Shown in pieces: positions 25,258-38,600 of a DNA stretch of 64,000 nt. A model generated the notes under the pieces. That model searched no databases. It was not told the DNA's origin and saw only the letters and a program-made list of their open reading frames with translations. Origin of the DNA: Psettodes erumei (Eukaryota; Chordata; Actinopteri; Pleuronectiformes; Psettodidae); assembly GCA_016785225.1 (NCBI GenBank), contig JAFBJZ010000291.1, positions 362,001-426,000 of the forward strand. Direction: 5' to 3'. Made by a program: the position numbers and the translations under genes. Every line of letters starts with the position of its first letter. Within the stretch, counting starts at the first letter, position 1.

Positions 25258-27928
25258 CACACGGCCCAATAGAGGCGTCCCATCTCAGGATCAAGCCATA
25301 AGTCATGTTGAAATACCTCAGAGAACAACAACATGTGGACAATTACCATCCGGGAGGTGGAAAACAAAAACCAGACAAGGCAGCAAACAGAGAGATAACA
25401 GCTCTGTGCGTCGTCGGATCCACTGGAACCAGAACCGGAACACGGGAGCGAACGCTCCTCTTCGCACCCAGTTGATTTTACCCTCCGGGAGTTTTTATTA
25501 ATCTCATCCCCGCTCGCAGGATTTCTGGGAACACCGAGTTCTCGTAATGATGCTGACGCAGTTTTTGTAACGGCAGACCCACAACACGTTAATAACGTCA
25601 TATCTCTGCAGCATCATCAAAAACATCACAGCGCTGATACTGTTCCAAACACAGATAAATGTGTGTTCAGCATGAGGACGCGACAACAGGAACAAACGTT
25701 GATTTCATAAATGAAGATTCAATAAAGTTACACACGAAAACAAGAAAACATTTGTTCTCTGAAAAAAACTGATGATTTAATAATAATAATTCATGTTTTT
25801 CAGTGAAGGTCAGTATCTGCTTTGCATCATTGTGCATTTCTTCTTTAATATGCTAACAGGTTGTAAAAAAAAACAAAATAAACACAAAAAAAAACAAAAC
25901 ATGGAAACTTTCTCTTCGCTTCCAGACTTTCAAACTCTCCCAGTTGCAACATGCCAGGATTTATTGCCTTTATTTACTGCTGGAGGAAAAGACGCCAAAA
26001 GAGACAGTTGCAGTTTTTTTTTTTTTTTTTTGCAGTAGACACTGGATTGATTCATACGAAGCTCTGTGTGTTTGTTGTGACGTATAAATTAGCGCACAGC
26101 CTGAAGAAATATGTCGAATGAGAACTGAGATCTAAATTATTTTTATATTATTTGACATCGTGGTACACTGGTTGTGTTTTCAGTGGCGTTGAAGGTGAAT
26201 GTGCAACTTTGCACCTGATCTAAAAGTCTCTAACTCGCGACCTGTTTCCCGCGCGGTGGATAAACGGGGTTGTTGCTCGTGACGATAAAGAAGCGAGCAG
26301 CTGACAGCTCCGGTTAAAAGTGACGAGCTGGGCCCAAACATTCCTCCTACGGAGACACGCAAAACGTTTTAGTTCTACGCAGCGTGATGGTGCGCCACCT
26401 GGCCCCGCGAGCTCTTTTTTCTTCTTCTTCTTCTTTATTATGTGGGAATTTCAGACTAATTCAGTCAGGAATGTCAGATGTGTTCTCAAGATGATGCACC
26501 TGATACTAAAAAGCACTTCACAAGAGCTCCAGTACAAGACGGATCGCTCCCCGGAGAGACTTGCTCTTCTTTCCATTGTAGACGATACAACCCCCCCCAC
26601 CCCCCCCCCCCACCCCCCCTCGCCTTTTTTTTTTTTTTCCACCAACAGAGACGCCTGCTGGTGCGCACTTGACAGCTTCCCATCATGTCATTTAAATTTC
26701 ATAAAAGATTATCCGCGGTAAGAGAGAAGAACGGGCCCGCAGGTGTCTCACGTTTTCTTGCAAACATGCACAAACTAAAAATCAAACGGCTTTTTTTTTT
26801 TTTTTTTTTTTTTCGGGACGTCGGGCTGGGACTTCGGTGAGGCCTCGGCGGGGGGGTGGGGGGTCGTTTTTGGCAGCGACTTCAGAGAGGACGGGACACC
26901 TCGGGATCGGGTCGATTAGAGCTTGCGTGCCCGTGTCCAGGTTTACGACGTCTTTCCACTGGAACACAACGGTTTTGTTGGACAGAAGGGTGAGGCAGGT
27001 GTCCCCCCTCTCTCCCCCTTCATCGCCAGGTCATGTAACTCAATGAGGCCGTGAGATAGAGGATGAGCTCTCACGTTTAGACCAGAGGAAACCTCCTCCT
27101 CTACGTCTCTCAGCGGCGGAACCGAACCGAGCAGTTTTGCAAAAAATAATTACTGCAGTTATCGTCTAACGGAAGAAAATCCTCTGCAGAATAAATCGAA
27201 AAGTCATTAATACTGGATTTAAATTTAAATTGCAGTGCGAATAACAGTTACATGATATCCGGAAAACAGTAAGACACAGCGTCAGCAGTTGCAATGTGCT
27301 CTGTCCCAGACGGACTCACTGTGCAGACACACGGGCCAGTGGTGCACAAACATGTCAACAGTTGTGTTAAAAACAAGTTAGGGGTGGGGTCGTCTCATCG
27401 CTCTGGGTGACGGAGGAGAAAACTGAAAGTATTTATGCAAATCCTGTAACGGGGGGACAGCTGCGATTGTCTTCTCCTGCAGAGATCCTTTATGCAAAAA
27501 GTAACGCCCCCCCAGGCTTGTTTTAAGTGGCGACCCTTTGCGTGACCTTTGCTCTCAGTCAGTTATCCTTTTAATGACCAGTAGTGTCCTAAGAATACAC
27601 ACACACACACTTACACACATGCACAAAAGGACGCACTGTTCATCTGTGCAGCTGCAGTTTGTCCTGTTGTTGTTGTTGTTTTATCTTTCGTCGACCCCTC
27701 CCTGCAGAGTGAGTTTGGCGTTTGAGGGAAAAAAAAAAAAAAAAAAGAAGAAGTTTTTGTTTAAGTCCATTTGGGTGGCCATATGGAGCGAGAGGCGTGA
27801 GCGTCTCTGCACATGGCACCGCCAGAGGAGAGCGAGACGGACACATCAATAAAGAGTGTACGTCTTTCACATGTAGAAATACCAGACTATCAGTCACACA
27901 GCGGGGCGGCGGGGGCCACGGCCGCGAG

Positions 27929-27967
27929 CCCCCCCCCCCCCCAACACACACACACACACACACACAC
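27929..27967. repeat. C-run followed by CA microsatellite
   Basis: A C14 run joins a 24-base CA repeat. Confidence 0.95.
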
Positions 27968-28789
27968 TTGATCTCGACATCCTCACGGAACATGTGCGCT
28001 CAAAATGTGTGCCACCTTTCTCTCATTCACACCCCTGATTGGGAGTTTGTGCGAGTCATAAATCACATTTAACCAACTCCTTTGTCTTTTATCCTTCAAA
28101 CTAACTCAGCTCTGCAGTGGTGATTCAGTGGATTTATTTTGTGTTGTTATTTCTTCTCTGTAGTAAAAAAAAAAAAAAAAAAATCCTCATGGAGCGTTTG
28201 CAAAAGATTTTTAACCGCTTTTCGTTTTTTCCCCCGTGAACCTGCTGAACTAACGTAAGAAAGTCAGAAGTTGAGTCGCCTTTGTGCTACTGTACTCTCT
28301 CCTCTACGGGCATGCAGGTATTTTGGATTTCACGTGACGGTCACAAACCACCACCGGGGCAGATGTGATTGAGGCGACGAGGAGAGCGGTCACTGTGACC
28401 ACGCCGATAACGGCGCCGAACAAAGGGCCCCCGGCCCTGATAGGGCGGAGACGCGACTCTTTATTTTACACGCTTACGCGAGTAGAACCGTGTTAACGTT
28501 TTTTGATGGACGACCGCGATCCTTATCTGACTCGCAAACTATCCAAACGCCATCATCCTATCAATTTTAGCATGAACGATAAACCGGCTCGTTGATTTGC
28601 AGATGGGAAAATTCCCCGGCGGTCAGGGTCTCCGCTTTGATCACGACCTCGGCGAGATGGCTCCTCAGATCTCGGATTGTTCGGCACCGACACCTGCGTC
28701 CATGTTGTTTGGCCACGCTCCATTGGCAGTCCATCAACACTCGCGCTGATAGACTGCCAAGGTCTGCCTGCAGAATAAATGACCAACAA

Positions 28790-28792
<3 letters not shown>

Positions 28793-28820
<28 letters not shown>
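28793..28820. repeat. TG microsatellite
   Basis: Fourteen perfect TG units. Confidence 0.95.
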
Positions 28821-28821
<1 letters not shown>

Positions 28822-29395
28822 CGGGGATGAGACACAGTCCACGCTGAGAAACTAAAAGTTTAGGCGAGGAGTCTGTGAGTGAGATGTGTTCGGCTGATAA
28901 CAGATCAGCAGGCACCGCGGAGAAATGGAAAGTGATGGCGGGCAGATGAAAAGCTGATAAAAGAAAAAAGACTTAATCATCACTCTGTTTGTTAAAATTC
29001 AAGGCAAGCATCACAGATGTTAAAACGCCCCACTGCTCTAATTTGAGTTTCACTGCAGTTATTTTTTATTTTCTGTCATTTTCCAGCTTTTGCGTCGCAT
29101 CTTCCACGACTAAAATTAAAAAAAGAAAAAACTGTTATTTTTTAAATGTGTGTTTCTCTGCGGGAAATGCAGTAGGTTACTTATGGAGGAAATTATCAAT
29201 AAAGATTCTTATAAAAAAAAAGAAATTAATTTCCAAGGCCGATGTCGAAATACTGAGGAGAAAAAAAGGTTTTACCGTCATTTCAGGTTTGACGGGGATT
29301 CTTGTATCCTGTCCTCTCCTGCGGCATCTGGTTTAGAGATTAGCCCCCCAACCTATTTATCTGGATGATCTGACTCCTAACGTAAAGTTTATTTC

Positions 29396-29403
29396 ATTTG
29401 CAT
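29396..29403 (+). promoter_or_regulatory. perfect octamer ATTTGCAT (POU-type)
   Basis: ATTTGCAT lies in an AT-rich complex stretch (29385-29450). A single octamer is weak evidence on its own. Confidence 0.25.
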
Positions 29404-29475
29404 TCCCATGTCTGGCGTTATTTATTGTAATTTAACAGGAGCTGCTCAGGAAGCATCAGACGAGCGTCGGCCCGG

Positions 29476-29742
29476 GTGGTGGTGGTGGTGGTGGTGGGGG
29501 GCTGCAGCTGCTACACTCTAATGCTCAGGAGTTTATGATCGGCCCCATTCACCAAAGTGCCTCTTTCCCTGGGGGGTCATTACTGGGCTCCTGACTTCAT
29601 ATTGGTACTTAACATTACCAATAAAGGGGGGGGGGGGTGCGGAGTCATTAAACAGCACTGTAGCTGTGTCTGAGCGCGGCGAGGTGGGGTTGGGGGTGGA
29701 GTGGGTGGTGGTGGTGGTGGTGGTGGTGGGGGGGTGGGGTTA
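29476..29742. repeat. pair of GGT repeats with G-runs
   Basis: Two GGT arrays (29476-29500 and 29706-29742) flank about 200 bases that also contain a G10 run (29627-29637) and GGGTTGGGGG. The plus strand could form G-quadruplexes. Confidence 0.9.
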
Positions 29743-29749
29743 ATCCAGG

Positions 29750-31090
29750 ATATGCAGGGCAAATTTGGTCAGATACACGTGCTGTAAATACTGTAATCAG
29801 ATTAGAAGAACCCGCTTTAATTCACAGCTTGCAGGAGATTAACGCTCCTTCCTCTCCACATGTATCACTTTGGCTTGATTTGCATGGCCTTTGAAATAAC
29901 ACCTGATCATATTTGCCTCCGGGGGTTGACGAGCGTGACTCGTCGGCGTCGTCTCTGGCTGTTGTTTCATGTCACGTCGCTGACGGTCGGTCAGTTGGGG
30001 TTTTTTTTGCAACTGCCAAGATGTAATCTCTCTGCGCGAGACCCAAAACAAGGCGAGCATTCAGGGGGAAAGTCAAAGTATTCTGTCTGGCAGGGCTAAA
30101 TAAACTGATATGTTGCCGCTCTGAGGATTAAATCATCCTGCGCTCGTCTCCTGCATCAAACCCCGACGTATAAATATATTAAACACAATCTGTCTACAGT
30201 CGACTCGCTCACATTCTTGGCAAGCGTTTCCTGGCTCATTGTTGCCTCAATATTTCCTGCACTTTATATTCTTCCTCTTTTTTTTTTTCTTTTGCTGAAA
30301 TGATATATACACCTGTTTATTCATAAAATAAAATCCACGCAGCGCAGGTTTTCTCGCTTTATTTACGCAACAGTTTTTCATGAAAGGGCGGCGTTTCTCT
30401 CATCAGAAATTTCTATTTGGCGTCAAACAAGTGGCCGCGGTGGCTGTTGTGGTCAAACGCCGCCTGTGTATTATGTAAATATGTGTTCAAGCTTTTCAGG
30501 AATATGTGCGATTGGACTCGTTCGTGCTGCAGCATCACACTCGACAACAAATGAGATGAAAACACGTGAAATGAATCGAATCCTAAATCCCACTCTTTAA
30601 AATGAGCTTGTATCCTGTATTTTTCCCTCTGTGCTTCACCTTATCTCACACCTGTATGTTCAGCTGAGGAATTACGAACCTCGCAGTAAAAGATTGTGTT
30701 GCAATTATCCACTTTGCAGGTGCAGCCGTGCAAACAGGGACCCCGGCCCCTTCAAAAAGCACCTGAAGGTTTCCACGCGTACGGGAAACTTGCTCCGGCG
30801 AGCAAAACCTGCGCCGATTCATCGGCGCGGCATCCGTCACTGTCGAATAAAAAGCGTAGCCACAACACCGCGCGGATCCGCGCTCAGCGCGTGATTGATA
30901 GGATGTTTGTGCAGCAGAGTGCGCCGCGCCCCCGTAACGCCACAACAAGAAACGAAAAACAGCTCGAGCGTTCCCATTCAGCGACGTCGCTGTTTGACGT
31001 GACAGCTTATTCTTTTGGCGAGCGCATGAAAAGGGCCTGTTACATGCCTCCCTGACACTTTTCATTATCACCTGCACAAAGGCAACAGTG
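29750..31090. other. intergenic stretch, no gene seen
   Basis: Unique-looking sequence with one T-run at 30280-30289. Long open frames on both strands around 30700-31050 overlap each other and have no family match. Confidence 0.6.
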
Positions 31091-31095
31091 AAAGA

Positions 31096-31130
31096 CGAGG
31101 AGGAGGAGGAGGAGGAGGAGGAGGAGGAGG
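31096..31130. repeat. GAG trinucleotide repeat
   Basis: About eleven GAG units. Confidence 0.95.
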
Positions 31131-31209
31131 GCGAGCCTGACAGTATCCCCGCGCTCATTCATCATCGCTGAAGGTATCTGCATCCTGCATTAGAGTCAAT
31201 AAAACCTGG

Positions 31210-31310
31210 TGAAACTGGAGCTGATTTCTTGCTAAATTCCGCCATTAGTCACAGGCCCATATTTCAGGATTAGCCAATCCTAAAAGGGTAATTGTTGCAC
31301 AATGAGGAGG
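31210..31310. promoter_or_regulatory. candidate non-coding regulatory block C
   Basis: The block contains the palindrome AGGATTAGCCAATCCT (31266-31281), which joins OTX/PITX-like GGATTA to its inverse and includes CCAAT. It is followed by TAATTG and a C/EBP-like TTGCACAAT (31295-31303). A regulatory role is inferred. Confidence 0.28.
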
Positions 31311-31319
31311 GGCGGGGTG

Positions 31320-34300
31320 GCTCTTCAGTCCGTCTCAAGCCCTGTGCACTCAACTTTTTTAAGTGTGTGTTTGTTTGGGTGTAATTCGTCCCCTCTCCGT
31401 CTGTGAGAGTTTGCGTCCCCTGGAGGTTTGGGGTGATCTCGGCGCTGAGCGCAGACGGTTTACTGTATGTTTTAAAAAGTCTAATGGTTACCTCCTAAAA
31501 CTATTTAATTCTCACTTTTTTTTTTCTTTTCCTCCCCCCCCACCTCCTTCCCAGCGGCGCTTAGCGCGGCGTGATCACGTTTCTCCGCCGAGGTGAGGGC
31601 GTGCTGAAGACAACGCGACGCCGCCGAGCCACTTAAGAACCGGGGGGTGATATTCGATAGAAGCCTTTAATCGTTATTTTGGGGCAAAGCGGGACAATGG
31701 CGCCTGCAGGAGCGCCGTCAGATAGAGTCGCGGCGAAAGTCAACTGCGTGTCACGCATGTTAAATCATTTGCAATTGAGGGAAATTTTTCAGCGCCGGGG
31801 CTTTGCCCACAAAAGAGGGCCCGCTGAGAAATAAGCTGTTATTTGCAACCCTACCCCGTTTGATTTCTCTGTGCAGCGAGGGGAAGTAGCTCCCATTGAG
31901 CTCTGTGAAACAGCTAAACCATAACATTTGGTCAGTCTCTCTCGTGTGGTTTTCAGGGGGAAACCAAAATATCCCGGGCCGGAGCGAGCTTCCACAGGAC
32001 GCTGAACTCCCGCTGAACTGGTTGTTAATGATTATAACCCTGATATATGCGGGTATATATGGTAAATGAGGGCACACTTAGGGAAAACCGCAGGGGCCTT
32101 GTTATGCTTTTGCTATTTTCTTACAGCTTAAGGAGGTCCACCTGTTCCCCGTTAAGTCGCGCCGCGTTGCTCCGAATGTTTTAAAGCGACGCGAAATCGC
32201 CGCTGTCAGCGAGTCCAGGAGGTTTTTTTTTTGTAAAAAATGAGGCGAAAACGCCGTTTTTTTTTTGCAGAGGATGCGTTTGCAGCGTGTGAAGATGGGA
32301 CGATAAAAAGCCTCCGCCGTTTTAATTTTCATTTTTAACCCTTTTAAACAGAATGAACGGCTGCTGACCGGCAGGACTCGGACTTTTCCATCAGTTTTTA
32401 CCTGTTATGAGCGAACAAATGAACAAATGGCAGCCATAAGTCCGTCACGCTTAGCTTAAGTTACAGGAAGTGATATCACGTTTTTGTTTTTAAGTCGCCG
32501 AGATGCCGGAGAATTCCCCACGCGTTCGTGTCAGAGGGGACGAATTTCCATTAAAGTGAAACGATTCAACTTGAACCATGTGGACGGGATAAACCGCAGC
32601 CAGTCAGGCGGCGTTACGAACGCAGTTAATCAGACTGCGGCTGCTGTTGCTGTGCGACATAATATCAGACAGAAAAAGAGATTTTGATTTTTATGTAAAT
32701 CACGCGGCGAAAGGTGCGTGTCAGTCGGCAACCTCAACGCGTCTGTTTCTGCGGCTTCTCTTTTCTCTTCTCTTGTTTTTTTATCGTCGTCACTCGTTAA
32801 GTTAATTTAAAATTCTGTGTCTCCCGCAGAGTCGCGAGCTTCTCCTTTATCGTTTGTTAACAAAGTCGTGATCCGCTGCTTAAAGTCCGTTCCCGGAAGA
32901 TCTTGAGACTAAAATGATGTTTCTTGGAAATGTGACTGAGATCACCTGAAATCGCTCTGAAATTAAAACATCGTGAGACTCGTCGTCCAAAAACCTTTTG
33001 GTTTTGCGCAGACGTCGAACCTTAAAGGGTTCTGTTATTTCGCCGGCCCGTTTTTAGCTGATATCAACCCCAGCAGATGTACTGGCACCAAATACGACGG
33101 CGCTCAGTCCCGGTGTCAAGTCCGACAACCACGTGGCAAAGCCTGATTAATTTTCTGGATCTGATCAAATGAAATTTATCAAAAGAAGAAAGGCAAGAGT
33201 GTAGAAAGTAAAAAAATAAAATAAAATACGGACAGTCCACGAAGGGAACTCTCCTGACTCATGTCTGCCTGATGCGTCAGCGCCCCGAGGGGAAAGAAGA
33301 AATGATACAAAAAGAGAAGTGGAGCTGGCATGTTTTTTGACGTTAATGACTAAAACTGAATTTCAAGCGTTTCTCCGGCTCGCTCGGATGGCAGCGGGCC
33401 GCCGACGCAGCGTGTTCACACGTTTGGCCCTCTTTCGTCGGTCACGTTATTCCCTCCTCGCCGCTCTGACCGCGGAGCGAATTCCTCGCGATGACTGCAG
33501 CGAGGCCCGCTACGCTCTGGCCCCGGGCCAGCCCTGTCTACATTTCACTGATGGACTCGCGCAGCAATTTGCCTGAACAAACTTATCCCAGCTGTACGGC
33601 GAGAAGCTCTGGAAAACGCATCACCGTGGCAATTTCAGGCATGTTTGGCTTTTTCAGACGGATCTTTTCGGAGATGTTCCTTCCTGTAACTCGTGTTATT
33701 TGACACGGAATAAAAATAGAGTCGGACCGACGGACGCACCTCTCGAAGATGAGGCGTTCGGCTTTTTTTCTTCTGCAGACGCCGAGGTTCAGCGGAAAGC
33801 TGTCAGGAGATGAATAGCAGGGTAATACAGGCTTTGAATGTATTACAAATGACACCGTCATAAATAACTTTTCCATAAGATGGAGCAGACGGTTTTGCTT
33901 TTGAAGGTTTCTGGAGAGTTTGACGTTATGGTTCTCTGGATATATAGTTAAAAAATTGTCCAAACTTTAAAAAAAAAAAAAAAAAAGCATGTCCACACAT
34001 GTCTGATGGACAGTACACAAACCTTCTGGCACGGCAGGATGGAAATGGGGAAGGATCTGGACAAGCATAAATATTACGCCGCTAAATTTGTCAATGATTT
34101 AATCTTCTTTGTGAAAACAAATTCTAAAGACGTGCAAAGTGAAGGTGGTTAATTAGTTAATTAGTCCCACGTAGGTGTTGTCCCTTCTCATCTTTGGTGC
34201 ACAGTTTGGTGAAGTCCCATAATTCCCAGCAAAGCTCCGCCTCTAACTTACACCTGAGTCCAGATCAGCCCGGGTCATTAAAAACCCCCGTGTGGTTGTG

Positions 34301-34680
34301 AAGAGCCTTTAACTCGCAGTTAATAAGTGGAAGAAATGAAGCTGAAATGAAGCATCAAGTAGCAAAATATTCAATATTTACCTTCTACCCAAAGTTTCCA
34401 TTAAAAATATAAACAACACTAGATGCTAACTCACTTTAATGCAGTGATGCAAGGCGCGTCGTTCGGCCGTGACTCGGTCACCGAACATCACAGACGGCCG
34501 TTCGTCTTTCTCCTGCCAATGTAGCTCCGCGCCTTTTAATGCCATAACAAAACAGCAGCCTGACAAATATGACAGGCCGGTTCTCACAGCAAGTCGCCAC
34601 AAGATCCCCGTCCAGGGTGAAGAAGTTACATACACATCTGCTGCGGAGGAAGGGAGAGGGAGTGAATGTGGGGTGGGAGG
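31320..34680. other. intergenic stretch, no gene seen
   Basis: No gene was recognised. The part at 31770-32100 is complex and repeat-free and could be another non-coding element. Poly-A at 33969-33986. Confidence 0.6.
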
Positions 34681-34689
34681 CCTCTGACT

Positions 34690-35010
34690 GCAGCCCTGCA
34701 GAGAATAGCTGGGGGATTTGCATGGTGAAAAGGCCCGGGAGGGGAGGAGGTGGGGCGCTTTGACAGGCTCTTTGTGAGCAGAGGAATCCCATATTAATTG
34801 CGGCGCGAGGGGCGGCTGCCATCGCTGTCAGTGGGCTTTCCGACGGCGGTGCCAGGTGAAATACCACAGGCTTGGATTCATCAGCTAAATACTTATCTCT
34901 GGCATTGTCCTCTGGAAGTGAGTGCTGAGTCTGAAGGCTTGATGTATCCGAGCGCGGCGACGGATCCCGTTTGTCAGAGGCGCGTCTGTCGTTACCTCGG
35001 TAATGGGTTA
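34690..35010. promoter_or_regulatory. candidate non-coding regulatory block D
   Basis: A perfect octamer ATTTGCAT (34716-34723), a MEIS/TGIF-like TGACAG (34761-34766) and TTAATTG (about 34795) fall within 90 bases, followed by about 200 bases of complex sequence without repeats. The regulatory reading is an inference. Confidence 0.25.
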
Positions 35011-35418
35011 AGCCTCGAAAAAAACGGAAAGAAAAAAACCTGTCAAGTGGCGCAAAACATACATCATCCTGCGCTCGCCCACTGATAAGAATGGTGTGCG
35101 TTACAGCAAGTGATAACCTGTAAAAATACCTGATACTAACACAACGCACAGTGTAAGTTCATTTTTTAAACATTGCGCGAATCCTCATTCCCTTCCACCT
35201 TCGTACCCTCGCTTGTCTTGCAAGCGCTTTGTGCTTCTTACCGATAAAGTCGCTGAATGGCCTGTTTTACTTTTAAAATGTAAAGTCGGCTCAGTCGACG
35301 AGTCAAAAGTAACAAAAGTCACAGAAGTACTGCAGCTAATCAGATGGATGCTAACGGGCACAGGCAGCGCACACTGGTCACAACCGCAGAAACAAGTTTG
35401 AGGAGAAAGTTTTGAAAT

Positions 35419-35680
35419 TTGGGGAAATGTGCTTCTTCACTTTTACGTTTAAAGGTGTTGCTTAAATCAGCAGCGGGTTAGCATAGCTTAGCACAAAGAC
35501 TGGAAGCAGGGGGAAACTGCTAGCCTGGCTCTGTCTGAAGGTAACAACACCCACCCAAACACCAACCAACCGCTTGGAAGATCTTCGGCTTTCACATAAA
35601 CCTGCAAAATGCTAACAGATAAACATTCTGACCTCGCAGGTGCAAAGGTTTCCACTTGACTTAATCATATATTAATCATC
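35419..35680. mobile_element. copy of a widespread teleost interspersed repeat
   Basis: The core gttagcatagcttagcac, then aaagactggaagcaggggg, then ctagcctggctctgtct (35476-35541) matches a repeat I recall as abundant in percomorph genomes. The ends are unclear and no coding capacity is present. Confidence 0.6.
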
Positions 35681-35689
35681 ATCAGTTAT

Positions 35690-38600
35690 GTCAGAAATGA
35701 CATTTTGGATGGTTTAAGCGTTGGAAATGATTATTCCATACACTAACTGTCCACGGGCTCCACGCTAACGTTTTGTGAGTGGAAACAAGCAATTAGCCCC
35801 AGCGTGCCGCACATACCACAGCACACCACGCCTGAGCCACTTGTGTCGTCTTTGTGCGGCGACTCAAAGAGGAACCGCACAAAACGAGACGCAGTTGCAC
35901 AGTGAACGCTCACACGGCAACAGACACATGTCTTTACAAATACAGACAGACAGATTGCACCTTTCTTTACACCTTAACACCGCTAACCTCCCTCCCGTGG
36001 ACGCGGTAAAGATGAAGTGGTCTTAACGGCTCACAGATGCTCACCATGCGCTGATGGTGGGCAGGTATTCAGGCCTCCACCCTCCACCCTCCACCCCCTG
36101 AGCTGCAGTGATTCACTGTGACAAGTTCAAAACACATGCTGGCTCTGCACTTTCAGCTTCGCCCCTGCTACAAGCTGAAAGAGCTGGAAACACGTTTTGG
36201 GTAAAAAGAGCCAAACATCCCGAACCTTTTTTCGTCTGTTTCATCCAAATCCAAGAGCCGGGCACAGCTCAATTATGGATGTCATTAACAGACGCAGTAT
36301 CTTTTATTTTCTAGTTCAAAAAGTTACGGGAAAATGTCAAATGCTCTGTAGCAGCTGCTGCTGAACCATATCTGTCTTTGTTGTGGAGCTTTGTGGTTTG
36401 ATACGCTTTGTGTACGTCTCTTTTATCACGTTGGTCTGTGAGGAAATGTGGAGTTTGTCCGTTTGCGTTTCTTGGCAACGGGGCTACAAGACCGGATGTT
36501 GTCACCGTATCCATCTCGTTTCAGCCCAAGAGGCTTGTCATCACCGATGCAAACGCAAGACCGCTGCAACATGTCACTTCCTGTGTGCGAGAGTGATCAG
36601 GAGGACTTAACTGCATCGCTCTGTGCAGACTGACCTCCCAAGAACGACGACGGCATCCGTTCAAATGAGCTGCTGCCACAGATGTTGGGCCTCAGCTGTG
36701 GCGACAGAAGCCCCCTGACCTGAAGTCAGATAAAACTGAGAAAACTGAGGCATTTTTGCATTTTGCAAGACTTTCCAGTCTATATGCCTTCGCTGTGGGC
36801 AAAAAAAACAGCGTATTGTGTCGTCCATCTTATCAATTCTGTGATAGCGTTTAGCCAAGATGACCATTTATCAACAACAGCCGTTTGTGCGAAATGCCTG
36901 CACATCATCCGCAGATAATCAACATCTGTGCTTATGTGTAATCTGTCAGAAGATATTACGAGGCGGGATCCTCGCTGTCTTCGCCACGCTGCTGGGTCCT
37001 GGTCCGGCCCGGGCCACCAGATGTCAGGCAGGTTGTAATATTAAGCGGCGTGCTTTAACAATGAATGGCAGAACACCTGCAACAAAGGCAAACTACAAAG
37101 AGGCTTCGCCTGACAGCGTTTCCTCTCTTCTCAGCCTCCTACATGACCCCGGCACCATCTTGGAAAAAGATCTCAGCGCCGCCGCTCTGGACCAGACGCC
37201 GGTCCCCCGAGAGCGCTCAAAAGGCAGCTCTCGCAAAAAAAAGCCGAGCGCTGGCAGGCAGAAACCGAGGGCGGAGCGACGGAGGAGGGTACGGCGCACC
37301 TGCCCGTAAATCTCGGCGAAGTTTTCCTTTCATGAGAAGTACTCCAAGAGAGAAATAACAAACAGCGGTCAGAGGGCCGGGGGATAAAGCCTGAGGACGG
37401 AGAGAGCGGGGAGCGGCCAGCTGGACGAGAGCGACGTTTAGGAAATCATTTACTGAGACGACACAACAGCTGGGGCCAAACTGGACACCTCAGAGATCCA
37501 AAAGTCAATCATGAAGACACTGAACGCCTGTTGTTGGTTTTTTTTTCCTCCAGCAGTCTGTGTGAATGTGGACCGATCCTGTAAGGTTATACCCAGTAAC
37601 TTTTGAGGATGACTAGAAGATACACTTCAAACACCAATAACCTCAAAAGGTCACCGTGATCAATAGACAGGACGAACATCGGTGGACAAGGTCTTTAAAA
37701 GAATTAAAGCTGGAAGGTGAAGTTAAGGTCTAAAAAGGCAGAGGATGAAGATACAAAAAGGAAGAAGAAGAAGTCAGGGAGGAATTTGTACACAGTGAGG
37801 AAAATAAAAATCGAACACAACCTCTTTGTTGTTTCTCCTCAGCCCCTCCGTCATCTGACGCAGAAATAAAATTAAGTTTATTCAAATGAGACTCTCAAAG
37901 AGCAAACAGTGTGAAACTAATTAGAACGCGCCCTTCGCTCGCTCACACCTGTGGATAACAACTCCGTGTGCGAATCGAGATTAACAGAGATTAATGACAG
38001 ACGTTAGTGTGAGGGGCAGACAACCTGTTTTAATCTGAAGTATTAATACACGCTGTTAAACAAATGATGACAGAAAACTTGTGTCAGAAATATCAATATT
38101 TTACAAATATATGGAAGTCAATTAAAAATGTAATCTTTTTGTGATATTGTTTAATATTTTCATAACATTCACTATGTGTTTCCAACTGACTGGTTGGTTA
38201 TATAATGATTTGCTTATGTGGCCCCCCCCATTTTTTAATTTACAGTAAATATATCAAGATTTTTATAAACAGAGAGTTGATCTCGACTGGACGCTGTACT
38301 CTGTGTGTGAGCGCAAATTAATTCATTGAGAGATGAGAATTTTATTCTAAAACATTTCTTAAATTATCTTTTAAAATATAAATCCATGGTCATGTTGTCA
38401 TGTGTTGCCGGCACTGCTCTTGTTAAATATACAGTAGCTACAAATAAAATAAACAATAATTCTCAGGACTACAATTTATTGATTATTTTAACTTTACAGA
38501 AAAATTAATCGTCAAATATTCTTTTCAATCATACAGTGAGTTCATGCATTATGATCATGTAAGCATCATTGAATTAGGAAATTCACTGTCTCTCTACCTT

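Larger units (their letters stand above)
21060..29380. other. intergenic stretch with simple repeats, no gene seen
   Basis: It contains GT repeats (21907-21921, 21982-22011), a GAGGTG patch (23753-23791), an ACC patch (25021-25083), a GT repeat (25212-25250), a C-run plus CA repeat (27929-27967), a TG repeat (28793-28820) and several long T-runs. A GC-rich patch at 22915-23210 has open frames on several strands but no family match. Confidence 0.6.

Noticed and set aside
34478..35149. 223-codon open frame on the minus strand
   Set aside because: No family resemblance; it overlaps a motif-rich block that looks non-coding.
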